Of a stretch of 7,673 nt of DNA, positions 1 through 7,496 are shown piece after piece. A program made the position numbers and the translations under genes. The notes beneath the pieces are model-generated. The model saw only the letters and a program-made list of their open reading frames with translations. It did not search any database and was not told the DNA's origin. This DNA comes from Deltaproteobacteria bacterium (GTDB lineage Bacteria; Desulfobacterota; Binatia; UBA9968): positions 1-7,673 of the forward strand of contig JAJONK010000139.1 of assembly GCA_021323355.1 (NCBI GenBank). The letters run 5' to 3'. Each line of letters starts with the position of its first letter. The first letter of the stretch is position 1.

Positions 1-687
1 TTCACGCCCCAGGGCGTTGCCGCTTTTCCGGACGGTTTTAAGGACAAGGCCGGCTTTTACTATGGCATGCGGGCAACGCTTTCCGTGATGGCTCATAATC
101 CGAAAATTGTTGCGGAAAAGGACGCGCCGCAAACCTGGAAGGATCTTTTAAACCCCAAGTGGAGCGGCAAGATGGTCACCGCTCATCCCGGCTACAGCGG
201 CATTATCATGACCCATGTGCTGACGCTGGTGAACGTTTACGGCTGGGACTACTTTCGCGATTTGGCGAAAAACAAATTGCATATCGCTCAGTCAGCCAAC
301 GATCCTGCGGGCGTCGTCGCATCCGGAGAGCGGCCGGTGGGTGTCAACGGGGCGGAATATTTTTATTACAAGACACTGAAACAGGGCAATCCGATCAAGA
401 TCATTTATCCCAAAGAGGGGGTTCCGTTGGTGGTGTCACCGGTGGCTATCGCCAAGGATGCGCCTCATCCAAATGCGGCGAAACTATTCACCGAATTCAT
501 TTTTTCTAAAGAGTCGCAGCAGCTATTGGCGGATAAAGAAGGTCTGTATACCGGTCATCCCGAGGTGACCTATCCGGCGGATAAGCCCAAGCTCAAGGAT
601 CTAAAGCTGCTGGCAGCCGACGCTGACGAACTGGAAAAACGCAATGCCGAGATAAAGAAACGCTTCGTTGAATTTTTCGGCGCATAG
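1..687 (+). CDS. ABC transporter substrate-binding protein, Fbp/AfuA-like (3' part, start outside window)
   Basis: This is the C-terminal 228 residues of an extracellular solute-binding protein. The frame is open from base 1, so the gene begins upstream and its signal peptide is not visible. Motifs typical of the iron(III)/AfuA-type binding-protein group are present: TWKDLLNPKWSGK early in the visible part, then a ligand-loop segment GVNGAEYFYYKTLKQG, then PKEGVPLVVSPVAIAKDAPHPNAAKLF and FIFSKESQQLLADKEGLY. The family delivers a ligand in the periplasm to its membrane permease. The permease gene starts 18 bases after the stop and an ATPase gene follows, so this is the first visible gene of an import operon. 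In Fbp proteins two adjacent tyrosines bind Fe3+. My hand alignment puts Tyr-Phe at that place, with a nearby Tyr-Tyr, so iron is possible but not shown. The ligand could be another metal complex or a small organic anion. The family call is firm; the substrate is not. Confidence 0.9.
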   Translation, partial: FTPQGVAAFPDGFKDKAGFYYGMRATLSVMAHNPKIVAEKDAPQTWKDLLNPKWSGKMVTAHPGYSGIIMTHVLTLVNVYGWDYFRDLAKNKLHIAQSANDPAGVVASGERPVGVNGAEYFYYKTLKQGNPIKIIYPKEGVPLVVSPVAIAKDAPHPNAAKLFTEFIFSKESQQLLADKEGLYTGHPEVTYPADKPKLKDLKLLAADADELEKRNAEIKKRFVEFFGA

Positions 688-705
688 CAGCGGGGAGAAA
701 TATTC

Positions 706-2433
706 ATGCCCGTTTCTCAAACCGATACCCTTGGTCGGCTCGGCCAGACAGGCTGGTCCGCCTTACGATTTAAAGATCCGACCTTTCCGGTTTGGATCGG
801 CGCGGCGCTTCTTCTCGTTTTCCTCATGCTGTTTCCGTTGGGCGCGATTTTTCGCGCCAGTTTGTGGGGTGACACCGGCCTCACATTCAGCAGGTATCTT
901 GAAGTCTTCACCAACGAACAATCTCTCACTGCGATCTGGAACACGTTGATCATTTCAACCTCGGTCGGGGTGCTCGCAGTGATCATCGGCGCTCTGCTCG
1001 CCTGGTTGGTGACACGCACGGACCTACCCTGGAAAAAGTCGATCCGCGCGCTGGTCATGGCCTCGTTCGTGACGCCGCCGTTCCTGGGAGCGTTTGCCTG
1101 GACGCTGCTCGCCGGACCCAACGCCGGTGCACTGAACAAGCTCTATCGCGCCGTCACCGGCTCCGAGGAGGCGATCTTTAACATATTTACGATGCCCGGG
1201 CTGATTTTCGTCATGACGCTCTACAGCTTTCCCTTCGTTTTTTCCATGATCGCCAATGTGTGCGAGCTGATCTCGTCTGATCTCGAAGATGCCGCTGAGA
1301 TTCTCGGTGCGAACAAATGGCGCACAGCATGGACCGTTACCTTGCCGCTGGCGCTGCCGGCGCTGATCGGCGGCTTCATCCTGGCTTTTCTTCATTCGCT
1401 GTCGCTCTTTGGCGCGCCGGCCATACTCGGCCTGCCCGCGGGCTTGCACACAATCACCACACAGATCTGGACGCTTTTTCAATACCCGCCGCGCCTGGAC
1501 ATGGCCGCGGCTTTTTCCGTGCCGCTGCTTTTGGCGACGATGGTGCTGATTGTCGCGCAGAAAAAAATTCTCGGGCGCAAAGGCTACAGTACCGTCGGTG
1601 GCAAAGGCGGACAGAAGCGGCTGATCCGCCTCGGGTGGGGCCGGGTTCCCGTACTGCTTTTCGTGCTGGGAATTCTTTCGCTTTCGGTTTTCTTGCCCTA
1701 TTGGATCCTGCTCAAGGCCGCGCTCTCCAAAGCCTGGGCGCTGCCTTTGACGTGGGATAATTTTACGCTGCACAATCTTTCGTTTACTTTTTTCGAGTAC
1801 GGCGATACCCAGCTGGCGATCTACAATACTTTTAAGCTGGGACTGATCACGGCCACCGTCGGCACCCTGTTGGCCACGCTTATCGCCTACATTACCAACC
1901 GCAATCTGTTTCGTGGGGCGCGCTATTTGAGTTTTTTCGCGCTGGCGCCGCTGGTCATCCCAGGCATCGTTCTAGCGGTGGGCCTGTTCATCGCCTACAC
2001 GCGCCCGCCGCTGGTCCTCTACGGCACGATATGGATTCTTTTCGTGGCTTTTTTAACCAAAGAAATGCCCATCGGATTTTCCCAGGCGGAGTCTACCTTC
2101 AAGAGCATTCACCCCGAGCTCGAAGATGCCAGCCGGATTATCGGCGCAAACCGGCTGACCACGCTTAAGGATATTACCGCGCCGCTGGCGCGCTCGGGAT
2201 TGATCGCCGCCTGGTCGTTTATCTTCATCGGCGTCATCCGCGAGCTGAGCGCAGCGATTCTCTTATTCGCCCCGCAGTCGAAAGTTGTTTCCGTGGTTAT
2301 CTTCGACCTCAAGGAAGAGGGCCAGATAGGAGTCATTGCCGTTTTAGGAATTCTCTTGCTGTTGGTTTCCTTCGCGGTGATCATCACCGTCCAGCGGCTG
2401 GCGGGACGTGACGTGGTGGCGACGCGGGAATAG
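706..2433 (+). CDS. ABC transporter permease, FbpB-type with two fused permease domains
   Basis: A 575-residue inner-membrane protein forming the translocation channel of the importer. It is a tandem fusion of two permease domains, as in FbpB-like iron(III) transporters, with about twelve hydrophobic segments. The first lies near residues 28-49, and the second half starts near 313-337. Each half carries the cytoplasmic EAA loop that docks on the ATPase. Loop 1 is around residues 192-214 (LEDAAEILGANKWRTAW), and loop 2 is around 471-493 (ELEDASRIIGANRLTTL). Both loops read LEDA..I.GAN, which makes the internal duplication obvious. The ATG at 706 is preceded by a purine-rich GGGGAG ribosome site about eight bases upstream. 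The gene lies 18 bases after the binding-protein stop and three bases before the ATPase start, so the three are almost certainly cotranscribed. One polypeptide supplies both halves of the channel, so no second permease gene is needed. The function as an importer permease is firm; the substrate is inferred only from the neighbours. Confidence 0.95.
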   Translation: MPVSQTDTLGRLGQTGWSALRFKDPTFPVWIGAALLLVFLMLFPLGAIFRASLWGDTGLTFSRYLEVFTNEQSLTAIWNTLIISTSVGVLAVIIGALLAWLVTRTDLPWKKSIRALVMASFVTPPFLGAFAWTLLAGPNAGALNKLYRAVTGSEEAIFNIFTMPGLIFVMTLYSFPFVFSMIANVCELISSDLEDAAEILGANKWRTAWTVTLPLALPALIGGFILAFLHSLSLFGAPAILGLPAGLHTITTQIWTLFQYPPRLDMAAAFSVPLLLATMVLIVAQKKILGRKGYSTVGGKGGQKRLIRLGWGRVPVLLFVLGILSLSVFLPYWILLKAALSKAWALPLTWDNFTLHNLSFTFFEYGDTQLAIYNTFKLGLITATVGTLLATLIAYITNRNLFRGARYLSFFALAPLVIPGIVLAVGLFIAYTRPPLVLYGTIWILFVAFLTKEMPIGFSQAESTFKSIHPELEDASRIIGANRLTTLKDITAPLARSGLIAAWSFIFIGVIRELSAAILLFAPQSKVVSVVIFDLKEEGQIGVIAVLGILLLLVSFAVIITVQRLAGRDVVATRE

Positions 2434-2436
2434 TTC

Positions 2437-3531
2437 ATGGCGATCGTCTCAATACGAGGACTCACTAAAAAATTTACCGACGCAGCCGCCGTCGACGATC
2501 TTCATTTGGAAATCGCCGACGGCGAATTCGTCTCATTGCTCGGTCCCTCCGGTTGCGGCAAAACCACGACGCTTCGGTTAATCGCCGGATTTCTGCAGCC
2601 CGATGCTGGGGAAATTTGTGTTGGCGGTGGAGTCATCTCATCGCCATCCCATCTCGTGCCGCCGGAGCGGCGCAACATGTCGATGATCTTTCAAAGCTAC
2701 GCCGTCTGGCCGCACATGACGGTGGCGCAAAACGTTGCCTACGGACTCAAGTTTAAAAAACTCACCAAGCAGCAAATCGACGCGAAAGTCACCAAATTGC
2801 TCGGCGTCGTGCACTTGTCGGAGTTGAAAGACCGCTATTCGTCCGAGCTCTCCGGCGGGCAGCAACAGCGTGTGGCGCTGGCGCGGGCGCTGGTGGTTGA
2901 GCCGCAAATTTTGCTCATGGACGAGCCGTTGAGCAATTTGGATGCGAATCTGCGCGAAGAGATGCGCTTCGAGATCCGGCGGCTGCACGAAGAATTCGGT
3001 ATCACCACGGTTTACGTGACTCATGATCAAAGCGAGGCCATGGCCACATCGGATCGCATCGCTGTGCTCGATCGGGGTCAAATAGTCCAAGTCGGGCGAC
3101 CGGCTGAAATCTTCGATCGTCCCAAAACCCGCTTTGTGGCGGAATTCGTCGGCAAAGCTAATATTCTCTCTGGTCGACTGGATGGTGGCAGTCGAATGCA
3201 GATAGCCGAGCGGCTGGAAATTGGCGTAATGCCCAACCCGGATCTCGCCTCGACGACGGGAGAAGCGGCGATTTGTTTGCGTCCTCACAACATTGTGCTG
3301 ACTGCCGTTCAGTCCGAAGCAGAGACGCTTGCGCGCCAGGATTATAATGTGTTCTCGGGTGTGGTGCAGCGCAGAATATACTTCGGCGAGAGTGCGGACT
3401 ACACCATCGATCTCGCTCCGCATCCTTTCACGCTTCGGGTCGTCGGCTCGCCGTCTAAGCTTTATGACAAGGGCCAAAGGATTTTCGCACTGGCCCGGCC
3501 CGAACACTGCGTTGTTGTAAGTAACCATTAA
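2437..3531 (+). CDS. ABC transporter ATP-binding protein, FbpC/PotA-type
   Basis: A 364-residue cytoplasmic ATPase that powers the importer. All nucleotide-binding motifs are intact: Walker A GPSGCGKT (36-43), Q-loop glutamine 86 in MIFQSYAVWPHMTV, signature LSGGQQQR (138-145), Walker B ILLMDEP (158-164) with Glu163 as the catalytic base, D-loop SNLD, and switch His196 in YVTHDQSEA. A C-terminal extension of roughly 125 residues follows the ATPase core. It has the length and style of the TOBE domain found in the carbohydrate, polyamine and iron uptake ATPase group, with a typical ICLRPHNI stretch near 274-283. The ATG at 2437 is three bases after the permease stop and has a GGGA-like ribosome site overlapping the end of that gene, which suggests translational coupling. 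It is the last gene of the operon; a non-coding gap of about 220 bases follows. Family and partner assignments are firm, but the transported ligand is unknown. Confidence 0.96.
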   Translation: MAIVSIRGLTKKFTDAAAVDDLHLEIADGEFVSLLGPSGCGKTTTLRLIAGFLQPDAGEICVGGGVISSPSHLVPPERRNMSMIFQSYAVWPHMTVAQNVAYGLKFKKLTKQQIDAKVTKLLGVVHLSELKDRYSSELSGGQQQRVALARALVVEPQILLMDEPLSNLDANLREEMRFEIRRLHEEFGITTVYVTHDQSEAMATSDRIAVLDRGQIVQVGRPAEIFDRPKTRFVAEFVGKANILSGRLDGGSRMQIAERLEIGVMPNPDLASTTGEAAICLRPHNIVLTAVQSEAETLARQDYNVFSGVVQRRIYFGESADYTIDLAPHPFTLRVVGSPSKLYDKGQRIFALARPEHCVVVSNH

Positions 3532-3730
3532 GCGAGCAGAGACAATCCAGAGTGTCGGTTTTCTGTTCTCTTGATCGGATTATTTCCGGCTGTTATACGC
3601 TACAGTACGTCACTTCGGTGCATCGAGTCCTGCCCAGCATCATCGTCGGCCGGCTACTTTGCCAAGCGGTAACTTAAATGCATTCCGCCGGATCGGCTTA
3701 ACCTGAGGTAAATCCCAGGATCGATTCTGA

Positions 3731-3740
3731 GAGTGAGGAA
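3731..3740 (+). promoter_or_regulatory. Ribosome-binding site that decides the CoA-transferase start
   Basis: GAGTGAGGAA contains a Shine-Dalgarno-like TGAGGA about eleven bases before the ATG at 3751. A GTG at 3733 is also in frame and would add six residues (RNTNT after the start), but it lies inside this purine-rich site and has no ribosome site of its own. The ATG is therefore preferred. The spacing is slightly longer than ideal. Confidence 0.5.
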
Positions 3741-3750
3741 TACCAATACA

Positions 3751-4995
3751 ATGCCTGATTATGTAAAAGAGCATTACGACTTTCCCCTGACTCAGAAGAG
3801 CGAGAATAAGCCGCTAAAAGGCGTGCGCGTGATCGATGCGGGCAACATGGTCGCGGCGCCGTTTGCGACCGTCTTGCTCGCCGACTTTGGCGCCGATGTC
3901 ATTAAGATCGAGCATCCCAAATACGGCGATGGCCAGCGCAAGCTTGAACCGATCATGAATGGCATTCCGCTGTGGTGGAAGGTGGTGGCGCGCAATAAGC
4001 GCTGTATCACCCTGGATCTCGGCAAGCCGGAAGGCGCGGAAATTTTTAAGCAACTGATCAAAGGCAAGGACGTTATTGTCGAAAATTACCGGCCCGGGAC
4101 TTTCGAAAAGTGGGGAATCAGTCCGGATATCATCCACGGCATCGACCCGCGAATTATTCTGCTGCGCATTTCCGGATTCGGCCAGACCGGGCCCTACAAA
4201 AATCGCGCCGGATTCGGCCGGGTGGCCGAGGCCATGAGCGGCTTGACCAACTTGATTGGCGAGCCAGATGGGCCGCCGATGTCACCCGGCTATCCGCTTG
4301 GCGATTTGATTGCCGGGATCTTCGGATCGTTATCGATCATGATGGCGCTGTATCATCGTGATCTCCACGGTGGCGAAGGGCAGGTGATCGATCTCGGACT
4401 TTTCGAAGCGGTCTTTCGTTTTTTGGATTTCGATCCGATTCAGTACGACCAGATGAAGACGGTACACATGCGCACCGGCAATCGGGTCGCTTACGTGGCG
4501 CCCAGCTCGATGTTTAAGACCAGGGACGGCAAATATCTAACCCTGGCGGCGAGCACGCAGAATGTCTGGGAGCGGCTTGCCGATGCGATCGGGCGCAAGG
4601 ATCTGATCACCGATCACAAGTTCATCGACAATCCAGCACGGGTGGAAAACTCGGTCGAATGCAACGGCATCGTCGGCGCATGGATCGGCGAGCACACGCG
4701 TGACGAGGTGATCGAGCAATTCGACAAGTTCGGCGTTGCCTACTCGGCCGTATTCGACATGGAAGATGCCTTCCGCGATCTTCAATATCGCGCGCGCGAA
4801 GCGATGGTGCGGGTGCCCGACCCGGACCTCGGCGAAGCTATCGTGCAGAACGTGGTGCCCAAGTTTTCTGCGACACCAGGTTCAGTAGATTTTCTTGGCT
4901 CCAAAATGGGCGCCCACAATGAAGAGATTTATGGTAAGGAGCTTGGCTTATCCAAAGAACGCTTGAAGCAACTTAAAGACGCAGGGATCATTTAG
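3751..4995 (+). CDS. Family III CoA-transferase (CaiB/BaiF/formyl-CoA transferase family)
   Basis: A 414-residue cytoplasmic enzyme that moves coenzyme A between carboxylic acids through an aspartyl-CoA anhydride intermediate. Family landmarks run in order: VRVIDAGNMVAAPFATVLLADFGADVIKIE, in part at residues 26-54; NKRCITLDLGKPEG (82-95); DVIVENYRPGTFEKWG (107-122); and ISGFGQTGPYKNRAGF (140-155). The stretch PLGDLIAGIFG follows, in which Asp185 matches the position of the catalytic aspartate (Asp169 of formyl-CoA transferase). Length is normal for the family and no lesion is seen. The start is taken at the ATG at 3751, where a GAGG-type site lies upstream. It stands alone, with about 220 bases before it and 207 after, so it probably has its own promoter, although I could not identify one. 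The acid substrate cannot be read from sequence: formate/oxalate, carnitine, succinate with aryl succinates, and branched acyl acids are all used by relatives. The family is certain; the substrate is unknown. Confidence 0.95.
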   Translation: MPDYVKEHYDFPLTQKSENKPLKGVRVIDAGNMVAAPFATVLLADFGADVIKIEHPKYGDGQRKLEPIMNGIPLWWKVVARNKRCITLDLGKPEGAEIFKQLIKGKDVIVENYRPGTFEKWGISPDIIHGIDPRIILLRISGFGQTGPYKNRAGFGRVAEAMSGLTNLIGEPDGPPMSPGYPLGDLIAGIFGSLSIMMALYHRDLHGGEGQVIDLGLFEAVFRFLDFDPIQYDQMKTVHMRTGNRVAYVAPSSMFKTRDGKYLTLAASTQNVWERLADAIGRKDLITDHKFIDNPARVENSVECNGIVGAWIGEHTRDEVIEQFDKFGVAYSAVFDMEDAFRDLQYRAREAMVRVPDPDLGEAIVQNVVPKFSATPGSVDFLGSKMGAHNEEIYGKELGLSKERLKQLKDAGII

Positions 4996-5202
4996 CCCCT
5001 CCGTAACCCGCCGCGGTACAGCATGGCTCCATCGTTGTTCGTCTGTTGATTGGCGGTGAGGACGACTCCAATAAGAGTTTCCGATGAGCAACAGCGAGTC
5101 GAAAAATTTGAAATCCGCCTGAATAACAAAATTCGCTGTCCAATATTTATATTGTCATGCTTGCGACAGGCTTTGGCGACCTCGATGCATACGCCATAAA
5201 TC

Positions 5203-5976
5203 GTGAATCACCTCCTCGAACTTCTCACCCAGGGCACTAATCTTTCGCCGGCCGGATTTCTAGTTCTTTGCGGCGTATCTTTTTTGGGAAGCCTGATTGC
5301 CGGGGCGCTAGGGCTTGGCGGCGGCGTCTTGGTTCTTGCGACCATGGCGAATCTCTTATCGCCGACGGTGTTGGTGCCGATTCATGGTGTGGTGCAGCTT
5401 GCTTCAAACCTAAGCCGGGCGGTTTTAAGCTGGCGTCAAACTTTGATGTCGATTGTGGCGCCGTTTTTAATCGGCTCCATCATCGGCGCTGCTCTCGGCG
5501 CTCAAGTTGTCGTCGCGCTGCCGAAGTATTTGCTGCAGATCGTTATCGCGCTTTTCATTTTAGCCTCGACTTGGGCGCCGAAGTTCCAAAGCGCTTCCAC
5601 CGGCAGAATCAAATTTTTCGTCGTCGGCGTGATCACCACGATCGTGACCATGTTCGTGGGCGGGACCGGTGTGTTGGTGGGAGCGTTTGTCGCTCCCGCA
5701 TGCCAGGGGCGCCACCAGTTTGTTAGCACACACTCTGTGGTGATGACGATCCAGCATGGTCTCAAGATCGTGAGCTTTGCGGTGCTCGGTTTTGCCTTCG
5801 GTCCTTATGTCCCGCTGCTGGTCGGGCTGGTTCTGTGCAGTTTTATCGGTAGCTATGCCGGTAAGCTGGCGCTCAATCGCCTGCCGGAGCGGCTCTTTCG
5901 CATCGCCCTCAAGACGACTCTGACGATTCTCAGCTTGCAACTGCTCTATACCGCGGTCCGTCAACTTATCGCCTGA
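5203..5976 (+). CDS. TauE/SafE-family membrane anion exporter
   Basis: A 257-residue, highly hydrophobic protein with about eight predicted membrane segments and the two half-repeats typical of TauE/SafE (DUF81) transporters. Repeat 1 holds AGALGLGGGVLVLATM (33-48) and repeat 2 holds TMFVGGTGVLVGAF (149-162). Between later segments is GRHQFVSTHSVVMTIQHGLK (169-188), a conserved signature of one TauE subgroup. Characterised relatives export sulfite, sulfoacetate or related anions across the inner membrane; others have no known substrate. The start is GTG at 5203. An in-frame ATG at 5185 is cut off by a TAA at 5197, so GTG is the first usable start. No clear Shine-Dalgarno site precedes it, so the exact N-terminus is less certain than the rest. 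It is separated by 207 bases from the CoA-transferase and is convergent with the protease gene. The family is firm and the substrate is open. Confidence 0.92.
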   Translation: MNHLLELLTQGTNLSPAGFLVLCGVSFLGSLIAGALGLGGGVLVLATMANLLSPTVLVPIHGVVQLASNLSRAVLSWRQTLMSIVAPFLIGSIIGAALGAQVVVALPKYLLQIVIALFILASTWAPKFQSASTGRIKFFVVGVITTIVTMFVGGTGVLVGAFVAPACQGRHQFVSTHSVVMTIQHGLKIVSFAVLGFAFGPYVPLLVGLVLCSFIGSYAGKLALNRLPERLFRIALKTTLTILSLQLLYTAVRQLIA

Positions 5977-6104
5977 TGAATTGATTGAAGAGGCAGGTGC
6001 AAATTATAACCGGCAAGCATGTTTGCTGATTCCAGACCCGCGCCCGCATTCGTGGTCGGCGATAACGCCTATGAGATTGATGTACTGGCCAACCAAAAAT
6101 ATTT

Positions 6105-6162
6105 ACCGCCGAGGCGCGGAGAATGCCCACTATCGTCTCTGCGCTCTCTGGGCCTCGGCGGT
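6105..6162. repeat. GC-rich inverted repeat (REP-like palindrome) between convergent genes
   Basis: ACCGCCGAGGC at 6105-6115 is exactly repeated in inverse as GCCTCGGCGGT at 6152-6162. Inside the 36-base loop, a further 9-base arm (GCGCGGAGA from 6114 against TCTCTGCGC at 6136-6144) pairs with one mismatch, so the RNA or single-stranded DNA could form a long imperfect hairpin. It lies between the stop codons of the exporter and the protease, 36 bases past the protease stop. On the (-) strand the stem is followed by TAAATATTTTT, so it may terminate protease transcription. The CGAGGCGCGGAG wording resembles short dispersed palindromes common in many environmental genomes. That family link is inference, because only one copy is in the window. 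Confidence 0.55.
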
Positions 6163-6197
6163 TAGTCTCTGCGGGACGCAGTCTAAGTGTAGATTGC

Positions 6198-7272
6198 TTA
6201 AGCTACCGGTCGGATTTCTGCGGGAACGACCGGGACCGTGATCTTCGCGAAACGCCGGAGGATCGTCAGCGCGGTTTCGACGCCGATTGTTTCGTCCGTC
6301 AAGTGCGTGTGCAAATCGTCCACGCCCTTGATCGCTTCGCCGTCCATCGCAATAATCACGTCTCCTTCCAAGAGTCCTGCTTTTTGTGCGGGGCTGTCTT
6401 TCTCCGCCGACAAAACCAGCACGCCGCTCGCTGTCGCCATGTTCAACTGGCGCGCGACCGAACGAGGAATAGTGACATTTTGGCCGGCGACTCCCAAGAA
6501 ACTCCGCCGGACCCGCCCATCTCGAATCAACCGCGCAGCAACAAATTTTGCGGTGTTGACGGCGATGGCAAAGCAGATGCCTTGGGCCGGCAAGATGATC
6601 GCTGTATTGACGCCAATCACTTCTCCCCGGGAGCTCACCAGCGGCAATCACTTCTCCCCGGGAGCTCACCAGCGGTCCGCCGGAATTTCCCGGATTGAGC
6701 GCGGCGTCAGTCTGGATCACATTGTCAATCAGACGGCCTGAATTCGAGCGCAGTGATCGCCCCATCGCGCTCACCACCCCGGCTGTGACGGTGCATTGAA
6801 AGCCATAGGGATTGCCCACGGCGACAGCGAGCTGGCCGACTCGTAAGCCGTTGGAATCGCCGAGTTGGGCAGCCGCGATATTCGGCGCATCGATTCGGAT
6901 CACGGCCAAATCAGTGTCAGGATCATCACCGATCAAACGTGCCGGATAGCGCCGCCCGTCCGAGAGCGCTACATCGATGCGATCGGCACGATGAATCACA
7001 TGGCTATTGGTCAGGATGAATCCATCGGGCGTAAAGATAAAACCCGATCCGCTCCCTCTCAGCGGATTCGGACCGCGTGAACGATTGCGCGCGGGATCAC
7101 CGGCCTTATGCTCGATCTCTATATTGACCACAGAGGGGCTGATTTTTTCCGCTGCCTCAATGACCGCTGCGGAGTAGGCATCGAGTAAAGCGGCATCATC
7201 CATACGCGGATGACTTGCGGACTCCATTGCGCTGAAATTTTCGTTGGAGACAAGATGCAATGCAGGTTTCAT
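6198..7272 (-). pseudogene. HtrA/Deg-like trypsin-PDZ serine protease, frameshifted by a 31-base duplication
   Basis: The gene encodes a serine protease of the HtrA/DegP family, which degrades or handles damaged proteins. The catalytic triad is visible: His91 in LTNSHV, Asp121 in DTDLAVI, Ser197 in NPGNSGGPL. After GEVI (residue 209) the frame is lost because 31 bases are exactly duplicated. The proper continuation, GVNTAIILPAQGICFAIAV, then FLGVAGQ and a PDZ domain with GLLEGDVIIAMDG (about 245-335), lies in another frame and stops at 6198-6200. With one copy removed the protein is 347 residues and complete. As written, translation instead reads about 171 foreign residues to a stop at 6130-6132. 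The start is the ATG ending at 7270, with AAAGGAA three bases upstream; an in-frame TTG at 7296 lacks a comparable site. There is no signal peptide or N-terminal membrane anchor, so a cytoplasmic protein is likely. The family is firm. Whether it is a true pseudogene, a switchable allele or an assembly error is open. Confidence 0.85.
6614..6675. repeat. Exact 31-base tandem duplication inside the protease gene
   Basis: Bases 6614-6644 and 6645-6675 are identical, with no spacer and no mismatch. The flanking bases differ, so the repeat unit is exactly 31. Each copy contains the restriction-like palindromes CCCGGG and GAGCTC. Because 31 leaves a remainder of one on division by three, the second copy shifts the protease frame; deletion of either copy restores it. 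Full identity implies a very recent event or an artefact. Confidence 0.95.
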
Positions 7273-7275
7273 GGG

Positions 7276-7282
7276 TTCCTTT
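7276..7282 (-). promoter_or_regulatory. Ribosome-binding site of the protease gene
   Basis: On the (-) strand AAAGGAA lies three bases before the ATG at 7272-7270. This supports that start over the in-frame TTG at 7296, which would add eight residues. Confidence 0.6.
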
Positions 7283-7304
7283 CGTGTATAAAACAAGGAG
7301 GCGT

Positions 7305-7333
7305 AATTTAAGTACGCGTGACGGCTTTGTAAA
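7305..7333 (-). promoter_or_regulatory. Candidate sigma-70-type promoter of the protease gene
   Basis: On the (-) strand TTTACA (7333-7328, five of six to TTGACA) is followed after exactly 17 bases by TAAATT (7310-7305, four of six to TATAAT). Transcription would begin near 7298, giving a short leader of about 26 bases that contains the AAAGGAA ribosome site. The position and spacing are good; the -10 match is only moderate. No heat-shock sigma-32 pattern was recognised. Confidence 0.4.
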
Positions 7334-7496
7334 GACCGGACGTGAGTGACCGTTGGCGTCTGCGAATTTCTCGGGGGGAACCTGATACGAAACTTTTCTG
7401 TAGGACTGACGGTTCACGGATGGGAACCTCGGAAATGAAGAGGTGGTATTTTATCAGCGGGGTTGAAAACCATCAGGTGGAGGGGAAGTCCCTGAT

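Noticed and set aside
1024..1773. 249-codon (-) strand open frame under the permease gene
   Set aside because: It is antisense to a clear permease. Its translation is Arg/Gln/Gly-rich without motifs, as expected from the complement of GC-rich membrane-protein codons.
2638..3528. 296-codon (-) strand open frame under the ATPase gene
   Set aside because: It lies entirely antisense to an ATPase with every motif intact, and its translation shows no recognisable domain.
3532..3730. Possible terminator after the ABC operon (GAG.CAGAGAC against TTTTCTGTTCTC near 3535-3575)
   Set aside because: Pairing needs bulges, the stem is weak and no T-tract follows in the right place. No clear promoter was seen in this gap either.
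4996..5202. Possible promoter or terminator between the CoA-transferase and exporter (AT-rich 5125-5160; CGACTC/GAGTCG near 5064-5100)
   Set aside because: No -35/-10 pair with acceptable spacing was found. The six-base inverted repeat has a long loop and is followed by A, not T, on the (+) strand.
6198..6647. Independent small PDZ protein starting at TTG 6647
   Set aside because: The TTG lies inside the duplication and encodes part of the conserved protease core (PLVSSRGEVIGVN). It has no ribosome site of its own, so it is the second half of the broken protease, not a separate gene.
6123..6698. 191-codon (+) strand open frame across the protease gene
   Set aside because: It is a shadow of the (-) strand protease, which has the catalytic triad and a PDZ domain. 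It also crosses the palindrome and the duplication.
7196..7417. 73-codon (-) strand frame over the protease start and promoter
   Set aside because: It overlaps the protease N-terminus in another frame, covers the promoter and has no family features.
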